This document shows positions 7,923-15,795 of a stretch of DNA of 45,326 nucleotides, piece after piece. The stretch lies in contig JAFKFL010000036.1 in NCBI GenBank assembly GCA_017308235.1, positions 1 through 45,326 on the forward strand. Direction: 5' to 3'. Every line of letters starts with the position of its first letter. Positions within the stretch are counted from its first letter, which is position 1. The stretch comes from Alphaproteobacteria bacterium. GTDB taxonomy: Bacteria; Pseudomonadota; Alphaproteobacteria; Reyranellales; Reyranellaceae. Under the pieces are notes generated by a model. The model did no database searches and had not been told where the DNA came from. It saw only the letters and a list, made by a program, of their open reading frames with translations. The position numbers and the translations under genes were made by a program.

Positions 7923-8513
7923 TCACCCGATGGCGCTGGCCCCAGGGACAATCCAGGCAAACCGGTCGGACAATGCTGCGAGCGTGATCTTATTGATCAC
8001 CTCGGCGTTGATTGTGGCTCCATTGGAGACATCGGGCAGGTCGCGCGTCGCCACTGTATCGGCCGCCACCGTCGACATGTAGCCGTGATCGGTGGCTGAG
8101 CGCACCGTCGCGGAAATGCACATGTGCGTCATGAACCCGCCCACGATCAGGTTCTTGCGGCCGGTTTGCGCCAAGTGCTTGGCGAGTTCGGTGCCGGCGA
8201 ACGCGTTGGGCAGCCCCTTGTCGACGATCACCTCGCCGTCGCGCGGCGTCAGTTCCTTCACGATCTCGTAGCCGCTCGAGGACGGATTGAACGCCTTGCC
8301 CTTGCTTTGGTGGCGCACATGCACGATCGGCGCCTTTGCCTGGCGTGCCTTGTGGAGCAGTGCTGCCAGCGCCTCGACCGCCGGCTGCACGCCGGTGAGC
8401 GGAAGCAACCCGTCGGTGTATTCACGCTGCGCATCGACGATCAGCAGCACCCCATCCGCCATCGTCGCTGGCGCCGGGGCGATTCCCGACATCTGCAGCA
8501 TCGTCATTGCCAT
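7923..8513 (-). CDS. isochorismatase-family cysteine hydrolase
   Basis: 196 aa. The start at 8513 (MAMTMLQMSG) has GGAAGGG eight bases upstream; an in-frame ATG 51 bases earlier has no such site. The catalytic triad of the family is visible: Asp in LLIVDAQREYTDG, Lys in IVDKGLPNAFAGT and the nucleophile Cys in GGFMTHMCISATVRSATDHGY, with the cis-peptide segment GGFMTH before it. Members hydrolyse amides or the vinyl ether of isochorismate (nicotinamidases, carbamoylases, isochorismatases); the substrate here cannot be read from sequence. The 27-base gap to the Flp-like gene contains nothing else. Confidence 0.9.
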   Translation of the reverse strand: MAMTMLQMSGIAPAPATMADGVLLIVDAQREYTDGLLPLTGVQPAVEALAALLHKARQAKAPIVHVRHQSKGKAFNPSSSGYEIVKELTPRDGEVIVDKGLPNAFAGTELAKHLAQTGRKNLIVGGFMTHMCISATVRSATDHGYMSTVAADTVATRDLPDVSNGATINAEVINKITLAALSDRFAWIVPGASAIG

Positions 8514-8726
8514 GATCGTCACCCTTCCCACACAGAACGGTTGTGCAAACGTGCGCCGCATCAACGCTCAACACAACCTCTTTTGCAAGTCCCGCCGACG
8601 CACATGAATGCACCCGTAAAATGAAGAAGGTTGCGCAGCATCGATTGTTTCATCCCCTCTCACGCTTGACCGTCCGCATCGCGTCGCCGAGGGTGCTGCC
8701 TCATCCGAACGTTCCAAGGAGTGCCC

Positions 8727-9854
8727 GTGAAAGCGCCCATGAAAGCAATCGTCGTCGGCGGCGGCATCATGGGTCTGGCCACCGCCTGGGCGCTGGCACG
8801 CGAGGGTTGTCGCGTCGAACTGTTCGAGCAGGACTCGCTTCCCAACGCGCTTGGCTCCTCCTTCGATGAACATCGTCTGATCCGCCATCCTTATGGAGAA
8901 CACAGCGGCTATGCGCGCATGATCGATGATGCGTTCGCGGCCTGGGATCTCATGTGGGAAGAGCTCGGCGCGCGCTTCTATGCACCCACCGGCACGCTGG
9001 CGTTGAGCGGCAATGGCGCACGATGGGCCGAGCAGTCGGCGCGATCGCTTGCGGCGATCGGTCGCCCCATGAAGGAGCTCGCGGTATCCGATCTGCCGAG
9101 CCGCTTTCCGCTCCTGAAGACCGGCGGCGTCGAGCACGCCTTCTGGATCGAAACGGGCGGCGTGCTGTTCGCTCAAGATATCGTGAGCGCGCTGGCGCAG
9201 CGGCTCAACGTGAAGCCTGGTGTCGTGCTGCATACCGGGACGACCGTACGAACCGTCGACCTCGACCGCGCCCGTATCGTCACGGAAGCGGGCACGGAGC
9301 ACGACGCCGACGTGGTGATTGTCGCGGCGGGCGCCTGGGTTGTCCGTCTGTTGCCAGGACTGACCCAGCGCCTTGTGCCTTCGCGCCAGGTCGTCGCCTA
9401 TTTCGATTTGCCCGCCGAGCAACGCGTCGCATGGAGCAAGGGCCCGATGATCATCGAGCAAACAGGCGACGTCGGCCTCTATCTCGTGCCACCGGTACAG
9501 GGTCGCGGCCTGAAGATCGGCGACCATGCCTTCAGCCGCGCCGGCGATCCGGCCGCCGAGCGCACCGCCAGCGAAGCGGAACTGCAGCCGCTGATCGCGC
9601 GCTGCCGCAGCCTCCTGCTGGGCTTCGAGCACTGGCGCGTCGAGCGGCTGAAAGTCTGCTTCTATACCGTGACCGCGGACGAGCGCTTCATCGTCGAGAA
9701 GCTGGGTGCGGCCGGCTGGGTGATGTCGCCCTGCTCGGGCCACGGCTTCAAATTCGGCGCCCTGATGGGACTGGAGCTTGCTCGCACCATCGTCTCCGAG
9801 CGCGATCCCGCGCTGCACACAAGCTGGGCGGCCGGCCTGGAAGGCGATACATAA
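8727..9854 (+). CDS. FAD-dependent amine oxidase, monomeric sarcosine oxidase-like
   Basis: 375 aa. It opens with the FAD dinucleotide-binding motif VVGGGIMGLATAWALAREG, ending in Glu (ELFEQ). The segment SSFDEHRLIRHPYGEHSGYARM matches the flavin-contact region of monomeric sarcosine and N-methyl-amino-acid oxidases. Near the C-terminus, KVCFYTVTADERFIVE carries the Cys that forms the covalent 8-alpha-S-cysteinyl FAD link in that family, and SGHGFKF is the matching C-terminal signature. The enzyme should oxidise a secondary N-methyl or amino acid with O2. The GTG at 8727 was chosen because AAGGAG ends 5 bases before it; the GTG at 8721 overlaps that site, and the ATG at 8739 is also possible. 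Confidence 0.88.
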   Translation: MKAPMKAIVVGGGIMGLATAWALAREGCRVELFEQDSLPNALGSSFDEHRLIRHPYGEHSGYARMIDDAFAAWDLMWEELGARFYAPTGTLALSGNGARWAEQSARSLAAIGRPMKELAVSDLPSRFPLLKTGGVEHAFWIETGGVLFAQDIVSALAQRLNVKPGVVLHTGTTVRTVDLDRARIVTEAGTEHDADVVIVAAGAWVVRLLPGLTQRLVPSRQVVAYFDLPAEQRVAWSKGPMIIEQTGDVGLYLVPPVQGRGLKIGDHAFSRAGDPAAERTASEAELQPLIARCRSLLLGFEHWRVERLKVCFYTVTADERFIVEKLGAAGWVMSPCSGHGFKFGALMGLELARTIVSERDPALHTSWAAGLEGDT

Positions 9855-9880
9855 GTGTCATCTAGAGCGCTTTTGTTCTT

Positions 9881-9967
9881 GTCATCCTGAGCGAAGCGAA
9901 GGATCTCATCGTCGCCTCGAACGACAGCTTGTAGATCGGACGTGAGGTCCTACGCTCGGGACGACAG
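9881..9967. repeat. dispersed GTCATCC..GAGC inverted repeat, degenerate copy
   Basis: Left arm GTCATCCTGAGCGAAGCGAA, right arm degraded (GCTCGGGACGACAG). Related to the elements at 11730-11805 and 23766-23877. It fills the gap before the IlvD/Edd gene. Confidence 0.7.
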
Positions 9968-9981
9968 GAGGGAGTATCGGC

Positions 9982-11721
9982 ATGGCATCGCGCAAGAAGA
10001 ACGGAGCGGAACCACCGAAGGCGACCGGGCTGCGGCAAGGCCTTGCCACCTATGGCGATGCCGGCTTCTCGCTGTTCCTGCGCAAGGCCTTCATCAAGGC
10101 CGGCGGCTACTCCGACGATGCACTCGACCGGCCGATCGTGGGCATCACGAATACCTTCAGCGACTACAATCCCTGCCACGGCAACGTGCCCGACCTGATC
10201 GAGGCGGTGAAGCGCGGCGTGATGCTGGCGGGCGCACTGCCGATGGTGTTCCCGACCATCTCGATCCACGAGAGCTTCTCCCATCCGACCAGCATGTTCC
10301 TGCGCAACCTGATGGCGATGGACACCGAGGAGATGATCCGCGCCCAGCCGATGGACTCGGTGGTGCTGATCGGCGGCTGCGACAAGACCCTGCCTGCCCA
10401 GCTCATGGCTGCGGCGAGCGTCGATCGTCCCGCCGTCGTGCTGCCGGTGGGGCCGATGCTGGTCGGTCACTTCAAGGGCGAGGTCCTGGGCGCCTGCACC
10501 GACTGCCGGCGGCTGTGGGGTCAGTATCGCGCCGGGACCTTCTCGCAGGACGACATCGAGCGCGTGAGCGAGCGGCTCGCGCCGACCAAGGGCACCTGCA
10601 TGGTGATGGGCACGGCGAGCACCATGGGTTGCATCGTCGAGACGCTGGGCATGGGACTGCCCGGCAGCGGTTCGACGCCGGCCACGCACTCCGACCGCCT
10701 GCGCCTCGCCGAGCAGAGCGGTAAGCTCGCGGCCGAGATGGCCAAGCAGCACGGCCCCAGGCCCAGCGAGATCATGACGGAACCCGCGTTCCGGAACGCG
10801 CTCACGGTGCTGCAGGCGATCGGCGGCTCGACCAACGCGCTTGTCCATGTCACCGCCGTCGCACGCCGGCTGGGGGTCGCCATCGAACTCGAACAGTTCG
10901 ACGCGATCGGCCGCAAGGTGCCGGTGCTGGTCGATCTCAAACCGTCGGGCGACCATTACATGGAGCACTTCCACTGGGCCGGCGGTAACTCGCGGCTGAT
11001 GCAGGAGATCCGCGGCCATCTCGACGAGAGCTGCCGCACCGTCACGGGCAAATCCCTAAAAGAGGTGATCGACGCAGCCGAGATCGTGCCCAACCAGACC
11101 GTGATCCGCACACCCGCCAACCCCATCAAGCCCACCGGCGGCATGGCAGTGCTGCGTGGCAACCTCGCGCCGCGCGGCGCAGTCATCAAGCATGCCGCGG
11201 CGACGCCCGCCCTTCTCACACACACGGGCCGTGCCGTGGTGTTCGATTCGCTAGAAGACCTTGCCGCGCGTGGCGACGATCCCGAGCTCGATGTGAAGGC
11301 CGACGACATCCTCGTCCTGCGCAATGCCGGACCGAAAGGTGCGCCGGGCATGCCGGAAGCGGGCTCCTTCCCCATCCCGATGAAACTCGCGCGGGCGGGC
11401 GTGAAGGACATGATCCGCATCTCCGACGCACGCATGAGCGGCACGGCGTTCGGCACCATCGTCCTGCATGTCGCGCCGGAATCGGCCGTCGGCGGACCGC
11501 TGGCGCTGGTGAAGACAGGCGATCGCATCACCCTCGACGTGCCCAACCGCAAGCTTGAGCTTCTGGTGTCCAACAACGAGCTCGAGAAGCGCCGCAAGGC
11601 CTGGAAGGCGCCGCCCGCCCATCCCGGCAGCGACCGCGGCTACACGGGCCTCTTCCATCGCACCGTCCTGCAGGCCGACGAAGGTGTCGACTTCGACTTT
11701 CTGGGGCCGGCGCCGACGTGA
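9982..11721 (+). CDS. IlvD/Edd-family dehydratase, sugar-acid dehydratase type
   Basis: 579-aa iron-sulfur dehydratase of full family length. Three Cys stand at the cluster positions: Cys65 in NPCHGNV, Cys133 in GGCDKTLPAQ (with Asp134 and Lys135 as Mg site) and Cys206 in GTCMVMGTASTMGC. The spacing of these Cys (68 and 73 residues) fits the [2Fe-2S] pentonate dehydratases such as L-arabinonate dehydratase, with the catalytic Ser expected in SDARMSGTAFG. It therefore more likely dehydrates a sugar acid to a 2-keto-3-deoxy acid than a branched-chain dihydroxy acid, but dihydroxy-acid activity cannot be excluded. Strong AGGAGGGAG before the ATG. It stands alone, with a perfect hairpin repeat 9 bases after the stop. 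Confidence 0.88.
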   Translation: MASRKKNGAEPPKATGLRQGLATYGDAGFSLFLRKAFIKAGGYSDDALDRPIVGITNTFSDYNPCHGNVPDLIEAVKRGVMLAGALPMVFPTISIHESFSHPTSMFLRNLMAMDTEEMIRAQPMDSVVLIGGCDKTLPAQLMAAASVDRPAVVLPVGPMLVGHFKGEVLGACTDCRRLWGQYRAGTFSQDDIERVSERLAPTKGTCMVMGTASTMGCIVETLGMGLPGSGSTPATHSDRLRLAEQSGKLAAEMAKQHGPRPSEIMTEPAFRNALTVLQAIGGSTNALVHVTAVARRLGVAIELEQFDAIGRKVPVLVDLKPSGDHYMEHFHWAGGNSRLMQEIRGHLDESCRTVTGKSLKEVIDAAEIVPNQTVIRTPANPIKPTGGMAVLRGNLAPRGAVIKHAAATPALLTHTGRAVVFDSLEDLAARGDDPELDVKADDILVLRNAGPKGAPGMPEAGSFPIPMKLARAGVKDMIRISDARMSGTAFGTIVLHVAPESAVGGPLALVKTGDRITLDVPNRKLELLVSNNELEKRRKAWKAPPAHPGSDRGYTGLFHRTVLQADEGVDFDFLGPAPT

Positions 11722-11729
11722 CAAGGAAG

Positions 11730-11805
11730 GTGTCATCCCGAGCGCAGCGAGGGATCTTTCCAAAGCACCCAAACCAAAGATCCCTCGCTGCGCTCGGGAT
11801 GACAC
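11730..11805. repeat. dispersed repeat forming a perfect 28-bp hairpin
   Basis: Perfect inverted repeat: arms 11730-11757 and 11778-11805 with a 20-base loop; the arms begin GTGTCATCCCGAGCGCAGCG. A copy of the element also at 23766-23877 and, degenerate, 9881-9967. It lies directly after the dehydratase stop and may serve as its terminator. Confidence 0.85.
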
Positions 11806-11833
11806 GTTTAGGGTAGTGTGCACTCCAATAACA

Positions 11834-12829
11834 ATGACCGACACCACCCTTCCCAAGATCTCTGTCGTCGTGACCTGCTTCAACTGTGCGGACTACATCG
11901 CCGCGGCGGTGCGGTCGGTGGCGCGGCAGACCTGGCGCGACTTCGAATGCGTGATCGTGGACGATGCCTCGACCGATACGTCGGCCGCGGTGATCCAGCA
12001 GATGCTCGACGAACTGAAAGACTCCCGCTTCTCGCTGGTGCGGCTGCCGAAGAACGTGGGCCAGACCGGCGCCACGCGCGCGGGCTTGAAGCGTACGAAC
12101 GCGCCCTTCGTCTGCTTCCTCGATTCGGACGACCTCTGGAACGAGGATTTTCTCGAACGCCAGCTCGCCGCGCATCTGAACGAGAGCTATGCCGTGGGCT
12201 TCACCGCCTGCAATGCGCGGCTGATCGACGGCAACAGCCAGGTGATCGCGGGCGCGGTCTACTGGTTCGGCAAGGATCGCGCCCTGGCCGATCGAGGCCG
12301 GGCCTTCGCAGCCATCGATTCCGCACGCGTGCCCAAGCTCGATCCCGCGACGCGCACCGCGCAATGGCAGTCGCAGACGCCTTACCGTCTCTACACCAAG
12401 CGGCTGGTGCACTGGGTGTGGGTCTCGACGTCGTCGATGATGTTCCGCCGCTCGCTGATCGACCTCGTCTTTCCCGACGACGACGAAACCTTTCGCCTGC
12501 ACATGGATTACTACATCGTCGTCATGGCGCAGATGGTGGCGGGATCGCTCCTGATCGACGAGCCGCTCTACAGCTATCGCCTGCACGGCAAAAATTTCGC
12601 CGCCAACAATCCGATCCTGGGCGGCCGCCTGCATCTTTCGGCGCGCAACTGGGGCGACACGCATCAGCGCATGCTCGACCGCATGCTCGACGCCATGATC
12701 CAGGGCCGGGAGAAGTTCGCGACCGCGCTCGGCGACAGGCAATACGCCCGCATGCTGCTGCGCATGCGCGCCGCCCGCGCCCCGGCGCCTCAATCCTGGC
12801 TCTATGTCCTCAGGAGCTGGCTGATCTAG
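11834..12829 (+). CDS. family 2 glycosyltransferase
   Basis: 331 aa. The GT-A nucleotide-binding start is KISVVVTCFNCADYIAAAV, followed by VIVDDASTDTS (first Asp pair) and the metal-binding motif FLDSDDLWNEDF (about residues 95-106). The C-terminal part (WKDR-like, SSMMFRRSLID, MDYYIVVMAQ, YSYRLHGKNFA) is typical of GT2 enzymes that transfer sugars to a growing surface polysaccharide. No transmembrane helix. The ATG at 11834 begins the domain directly; an open frame extends upstream through the repeat but would place repeat-derived sequence at the N-terminus. No other polysaccharide gene is nearby, so acceptor and donor are unknown. Confidence 0.87.
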   Translation: MTDTTLPKISVVVTCFNCADYIAAAVRSVARQTWRDFECVIVDDASTDTSAAVIQQMLDELKDSRFSLVRLPKNVGQTGATRAGLKRTNAPFVCFLDSDDLWNEDFLERQLAAHLNESYAVGFTACNARLIDGNSQVIAGAVYWFGKDRALADRGRAFAAIDSARVPKLDPATRTAQWQSQTPYRLYTKRLVHWVWVSTSSMMFRRSLIDLVFPDDDETFRLHMDYYIVVMAQMVAGSLLIDEPLYSYRLHGKNFAANNPILGGRLHLSARNWGDTHQRMLDRMLDAMIQGREKFATALGDRQYARMLLRMRAARAPAPQSWLYVLRSWLI

Positions 12830-13071
12830 AAGCTGGTTCTCGTTGAGGCGGCCGAGCAGCTGCCAACGCACCGACTGTCGCCGCAAGGCTCAGTGAACAC
12901 CAATTGACGGATTAAACGGAAGGATCGGCAACGAACCGCCCTCCCCGCACGTTAGCGGCGGGTACGAGTGCGCTCCGGCATCGGCCGTTTCCTGGCTGGC
13001 GATCTTTGCCGGCGCCGTCCGCGACGGTCGTCTTCGCCAGAGCGCCTGACAGTCATGAAGAGGAGAGCAGC
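12830..13071. other. intergenic region without a gene
   Basis: No open frame worth calling. A near-EcfG site, GCAAC at 12928-12932 and CGTT at 12950-12953 with a 17-base spacer, has one mismatch to the -35 consensus and could drive the downstream small-membrane-protein/hemerythrin pair. Support is weak. Confidence 0.35.
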
Positions 13072-13155
13072 ATGGGCTTCGGTAGAGGCATCTTGCTTTG
13101 GCTGCTGGGCATTCCTTTGCCCATCATCATCCTGCTGGCGCTGTTCTGGCGCTGA
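13072..13155 (+). CDS. 27-aa small membrane protein
   Basis: Too short for usual gene callers. The ATG has an excellent GAGGAGAGCAGC ribosome-binding site. Begins MGFGRGILLWLLGIPLP and continues as an Ile/Leu-rich helix ending in WR, so a single membrane-spanning peptide. Similar GRGILLWLLGIP-type peptides occur, as far as I recall, in many rhizobial genomes. It lies 42 bases before the hemerythrin gene on the same strand and is likely cotranscribed with it. Function unknown. Confidence 0.72.
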   Translation: MGFGRGILLWLLGIPLPIIILLALFWR

Positions 13156-13197
13156 GCGGCACCTGCTTGTCGAATCCACCCACCGACGGAGAAAAGA

Positions 13198-13752
13198 ATG
13201 GCCAAGAAGAGCATGGACGCAGTCGCGCTGCTGAAGGCAGACCATCGCAAGGTCGAGGACCTGTTCGAGCAGTTCGAGAAAGCACACGAAGGGCAGCGTA
13301 AGAAGGTGCTCGTCGAACAGATCTGCACCGAACTCTGCGTGCACACCACGATCGAGGAGGAGATCTTTTACCCGGCTTGCCAGGCCAAGGTGGAGGATGA
13401 AGACGTGATCGACGAGTCCTATGTCGAGCACGACGGCGCTAAGGTGCTCGTTGCCGAATTGGTCGAACGCGAACCGGACGATGAGTTCTTCGACGCCAAA
13501 GTCTCCGTGTTGTCGGAGGAGATCAAGCACCACGTCAAGGAAGAGGAGAAGCGCGGCGAGGGTCTGTTCGCCCAGGCCAGAAAGGCCGGACTCGATCTCG
13601 ACGCGCTCGGCGAGCGCCTGATGGCGCGCAAGGAAGAGCTGATGGAGCAGATCAAGTCGCAGGGTCTTCCCACGATCCAGACGCGCTCCTTCACCGGACA
13701 CAAGCTCGCGCAGGGCAAGCCTGTCGAGATCAGCACCGAGGCAGGCGAGTAA
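13198..13752 (+). CDS. hemerythrin HHE domain protein
   Basis: 184 aa. Non-haem di-iron four-helix protein: the metal ligands are visible as His in LKADHRKVEDLF (about residue 16), His and Glu in CVHTTIEEEIFYPA (about 49-57), His in YVEHDGAKV (about 83) and the HH of IKHHVKEEEKRGE (about 107-112). The C-terminal tail of about 60 residues includes a short helix (MARKEELMEQIKS) and a disordered end. Such cytoplasmic HHE proteins bind O2 or NO or protect against oxidative stress. The ATG follows GGAGAAAAG. Located downstream of the 27-aa membrane peptide. Confidence 0.92.
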   Translation: MAKKSMDAVALLKADHRKVEDLFEQFEKAHEGQRKKVLVEQICTELCVHTTIEEEIFYPACQAKVEDEDVIDESYVEHDGAKVLVAELVEREPDDEFFDAKVSVLSEEIKHHVKEEEKRGEGLFAQARKAGLDLDALGERLMARKEELMEQIKSQGLPTIQTRSFTGHKLAQGKPVEISTEAGE

Positions 13753-13842
13753 GACATCCACTTTCGGCGGCAGCCGTCAGATGCTCGATCGAGACTGCGA
13801 GTCAAAGGACGCCGCAGATCGGCGCATCGCCAGTGGCACTGT

Positions 13843-14220
13843 TCAGTCTTGTCGGCCGCGTGCCTTCGTCCGCGAGCTCGCGGCCTTTTGATCCGAGGCC
13901 GGTCGTCGGGTACCGGCTTGTCGCCTTGGAGAAACATTACCTTCTCGGCTTGGTGCGGCCTCGACGAACGATATGGGGTCGCTCCCAGGAAAGGTGTCCC
14001 GGAGCGCTTGATCGAGCTTCGTTTCTCTCGAGATTGTCCTTCGGGAGTCACGATCGGTACGCTTCGCTCGCAGCGACTCGGCCACTTCCTTCTGTTCAAG
14101 AAGCCTCAGGTCGGCCCTTTCGCGATCGCCCGCACCTTCCGATGCGGTCGCTTTGCGAGCGCTTTCCACCTTGAGGCGAGCTTCCGCGGCTTCACTCCGG
14201 GAACGTTTGCTTGGCGGCAT
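13843..14220 (-). CDS. basic low-complexity protein with an LDxALRxTFPxSDP motif
   Basis: 125 aa, very rich in Arg, Ser, Lys and Glu, with no membrane segment. The middle contains KLDQALRDTFPGSDPISFVE, a short motif I know from many small proteins of Rhizobiales (LDEALRETFPASDP); its function is not established. The flanks look disordered and basic, so nucleic-acid binding is possible but unproven. The frame is supported mainly by that motif. It points away from the VOC-protein gene. Confidence 0.65.
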   Translation of the reverse strand: MPPSKRSRSEAAEARLKVESARKATASEGAGDRERADLRLLEQKEVAESLRAKRTDRDSRRTISRETKLDQALRDTFPGSDPISFVEAAPSREGNVSPRRQAGTRRPASDQKAASSRTKARGRQD

Positions 14221-14371
14221 AGCTATATCCTCTCGGTTCCCTCAACGAAGGTGGCGCCCGGAAGGTTTCCCGATCTCATCCGCCCTCAATTCTCGCGAGG
14301 TAACAAATCTTCAAGCCAAACCGGGTTCGCGATTCCAAGTTGGTTGCAGGATCAGTCGAAGGAGTACACCG

Positions 14372-14806
14372 ATGACCCAAGCCAAGCCGCCCGAGGCGCC
14401 GCGCCTCTATCCGACACTGCGCTGCAGGGACGCCGAAGCGATGATGCGCTGGCTGAAGGATGTGGTTGGCTTCACCGAGTATGTCGTCTACCGCAAGGAC
14501 GGCGCGGTGCAGCACGCCGAGCTCGCCTTTGGCTCCTCGCTCCTGATGTTGGGTCAGGTCCGCGACGATGCCTATGGCAAGCTGGTCGGCGATCCCGACG
14601 GCCGCCGTACCGACGCGCTCTATCTCGCGGTCGATGATCCCGATCGCCTGCACGATAGGGCAAAGGCCGCGGGCGCCAAGATCGAGATGCCACTGCACAA
14701 TACCGACTACGGCAGCCGCGACTTCGCCTGCCGTGACATCGAAGGCAATCTTTGGAGCTTCGGCACCTACTGGCCAAAGGTCACAGAAAAGCCTTTACCC
14801 GGATAG
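14372..14806 (+). CDS. VOC superfamily protein (glyoxalase/bleomycin-resistance-like)
   Basis: 144 aa. Two beta-alpha-beta-beta-beta modules of the vicinal oxygen chelate fold: LYPTLRCRDAEAMMRWLKDVVGFTEY and the second module beginning LYLAVDDPDRLHDRAKAAGA, ending GSRDFACRDIEGNLWSFGTYWP. The PhnB-like sequence ends with a typical D-x-x-G-N-x-W signature. The N-terminal ATG at 14372 has GAAGGAG upstream. Function within the superfamily cannot be assigned; it could be a resistance protein or a lyase. Not linked to the dioxygenases further on. Confidence 0.87.
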   Translation: MTQAKPPEAPRLYPTLRCRDAEAMMRWLKDVVGFTEYVVYRKDGAVQHAELAFGSSLLMLGQVRDDAYGKLVGDPDGRRTDALYLAVDDPDRLHDRAKAAGAKIEMPLHNTDYGSRDFACRDIEGNLWSFGTYWPKVTEKPLPG

Positions 14807-14885
14807 CCGTATCGCGAACATGCGCGATCGACGCTGGCGGCGGCGTCGGCAACCGCGGCGCGCACGCGGGCGTTGCCTCTAGATA

Positions 14886-15770
14886 ATGCGGATTTCCTCT
14901 CGCACTCTTTTCATTGCCAGCCTGGCCGCGAGCTCTTTTCTCGTGCCGGCAAGTACCTTCGCCCAAGCGTCGTTGACGCCAACGGGTCTCACTATCCTCG
15001 ACAGCCTGCAGAGCGACGACAACGTCCTGCACGTCGCCGGTGGCGGCGGCGCTGGTGGAGCCGGTGGTGCAGGTGCCGGCGCGGGAGCCGGCGGTGCTGG
15101 CGCTAGCGCCGGTGCAGGAGCCGGTGGTGCAGGCGCCAGTGCCAGTGCTGGCGGTGCCGGAGCAAGTGCTGGCGCAGGAGCCGGTGGTGCAGGCGCCAGC
15201 GCCGGTGCTGGCGGTGCCGGAGCAAGTGCTGGCGCAGGAGCCGGTGGTGCAGGCGCCAGTGCCAGTGCGGGCGGTGCCGGAGCAAGTGCTGGCGCAGGAG
15301 CCGGTGGTGCAGGCGCCAGCGCCGGCGCAGGAGGTTCCGGGGCTGGCGCGGGCGCCGGCGGCGGTGCCTCTGCAGGTGGCGCCGGTTCAGGCGCAGCGGG
15401 CGGCGCAGGAAATGGCGGCACCGGTGCGACTGCAGGTGGCGCGACGGCAGGTTCGGGTGCAGCAGCGCCGAGCGCGACGGCGGCACCAGGGGCGGCTGTC
15501 GGCTTGGGGCCCGGCCCGGCCGGCAATAATGCGGCGGCAGCCACATCCGGCTCATCTGCCAACGGATCCGGGGCCGACGGCTCCGGCGCAGCCGATGGCG
15601 AAGGTTCGATCGGCGATCCAAACGGCGATTCGTCAATCGCCCGTCAGGGCAGAGCCGGAAGCGACTATTCCTTGCGCGGCGTCTACTTCAGGCGCGAGTG
15701 GTTCGGCAGCACGGCCGACTGCCTGACAGCGGCCTCCGCCCGCCGTCTGCCACTCGAGCTCTGCCAGTGA
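14886..15770 (+). CDS. secreted Gly/Ala/Ser-rich repeat protein
   Basis: 294 aa. A signal peptide (residues 1-27, cleavage near TFA|QASL) is followed by a short region (LTILDSLQSDDNVLHVA), then about 160 residues made almost only of Gly, Ala and Ser in a 20-residue repeat of the type GAGGAGASAGAGGAGASAGA, resembling silk-like or PE_PGRS-like low-complexity sequence. A linker rich in Asn, Ser and Asp precedes a conserved-looking C-terminus (YSLRGVYFRREWFGSTADCL...LELCQ) with two Cys that could form a disulfide. The following TonB-like gene starts 25 bases after its stop. A structural or surface role is possible; I do not recognise the family. Confidence 0.8.
   Translation: MRISSRTLFIASLAASSFLVPASTFAQASLTPTGLTILDSLQSDDNVLHVAGGGGAGGAGGAGAGAGAGGAGASAGAGAGGAGASASAGGAGASAGAGAGGAGASAGAGGAGASAGAGAGGAGASASAGGAGASAGAGAGGAGASAGAGGSGAGAGAGGGASAGGAGSGAAGGAGNGGTGATAGGATAGSGAAAPSATAAPGAAVGLGPGPAGNNAAAATSGSSANGSGADGSGAADGEGSIGDPNGDSSIARQGRAGSDYSLRGVYFRREWFGSTADCLTAASARRLPLELCQ
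15061..15345 (+). repeat. 60-bp tandem repeat inside the Gly/Ala-rich gene
   Basis: Exact 60-base period (20 codons): three full units at 15121-15300 plus diverged units on both sides. Units 1 and 3 differ at one base, while unit 2 differs from both at several, which points to a 120-base higher-order duplication. Confidence 0.92.
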
Positions 15771-15795
15771 TCACCGCGCCCGACGGAATCGGGCC

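Noticed and set aside
15061..15345. CRISPR-like array
   Set aside because: The period is an exact multiple of three within an open frame and there are no unique spacers; it is a coding tandem repeat.
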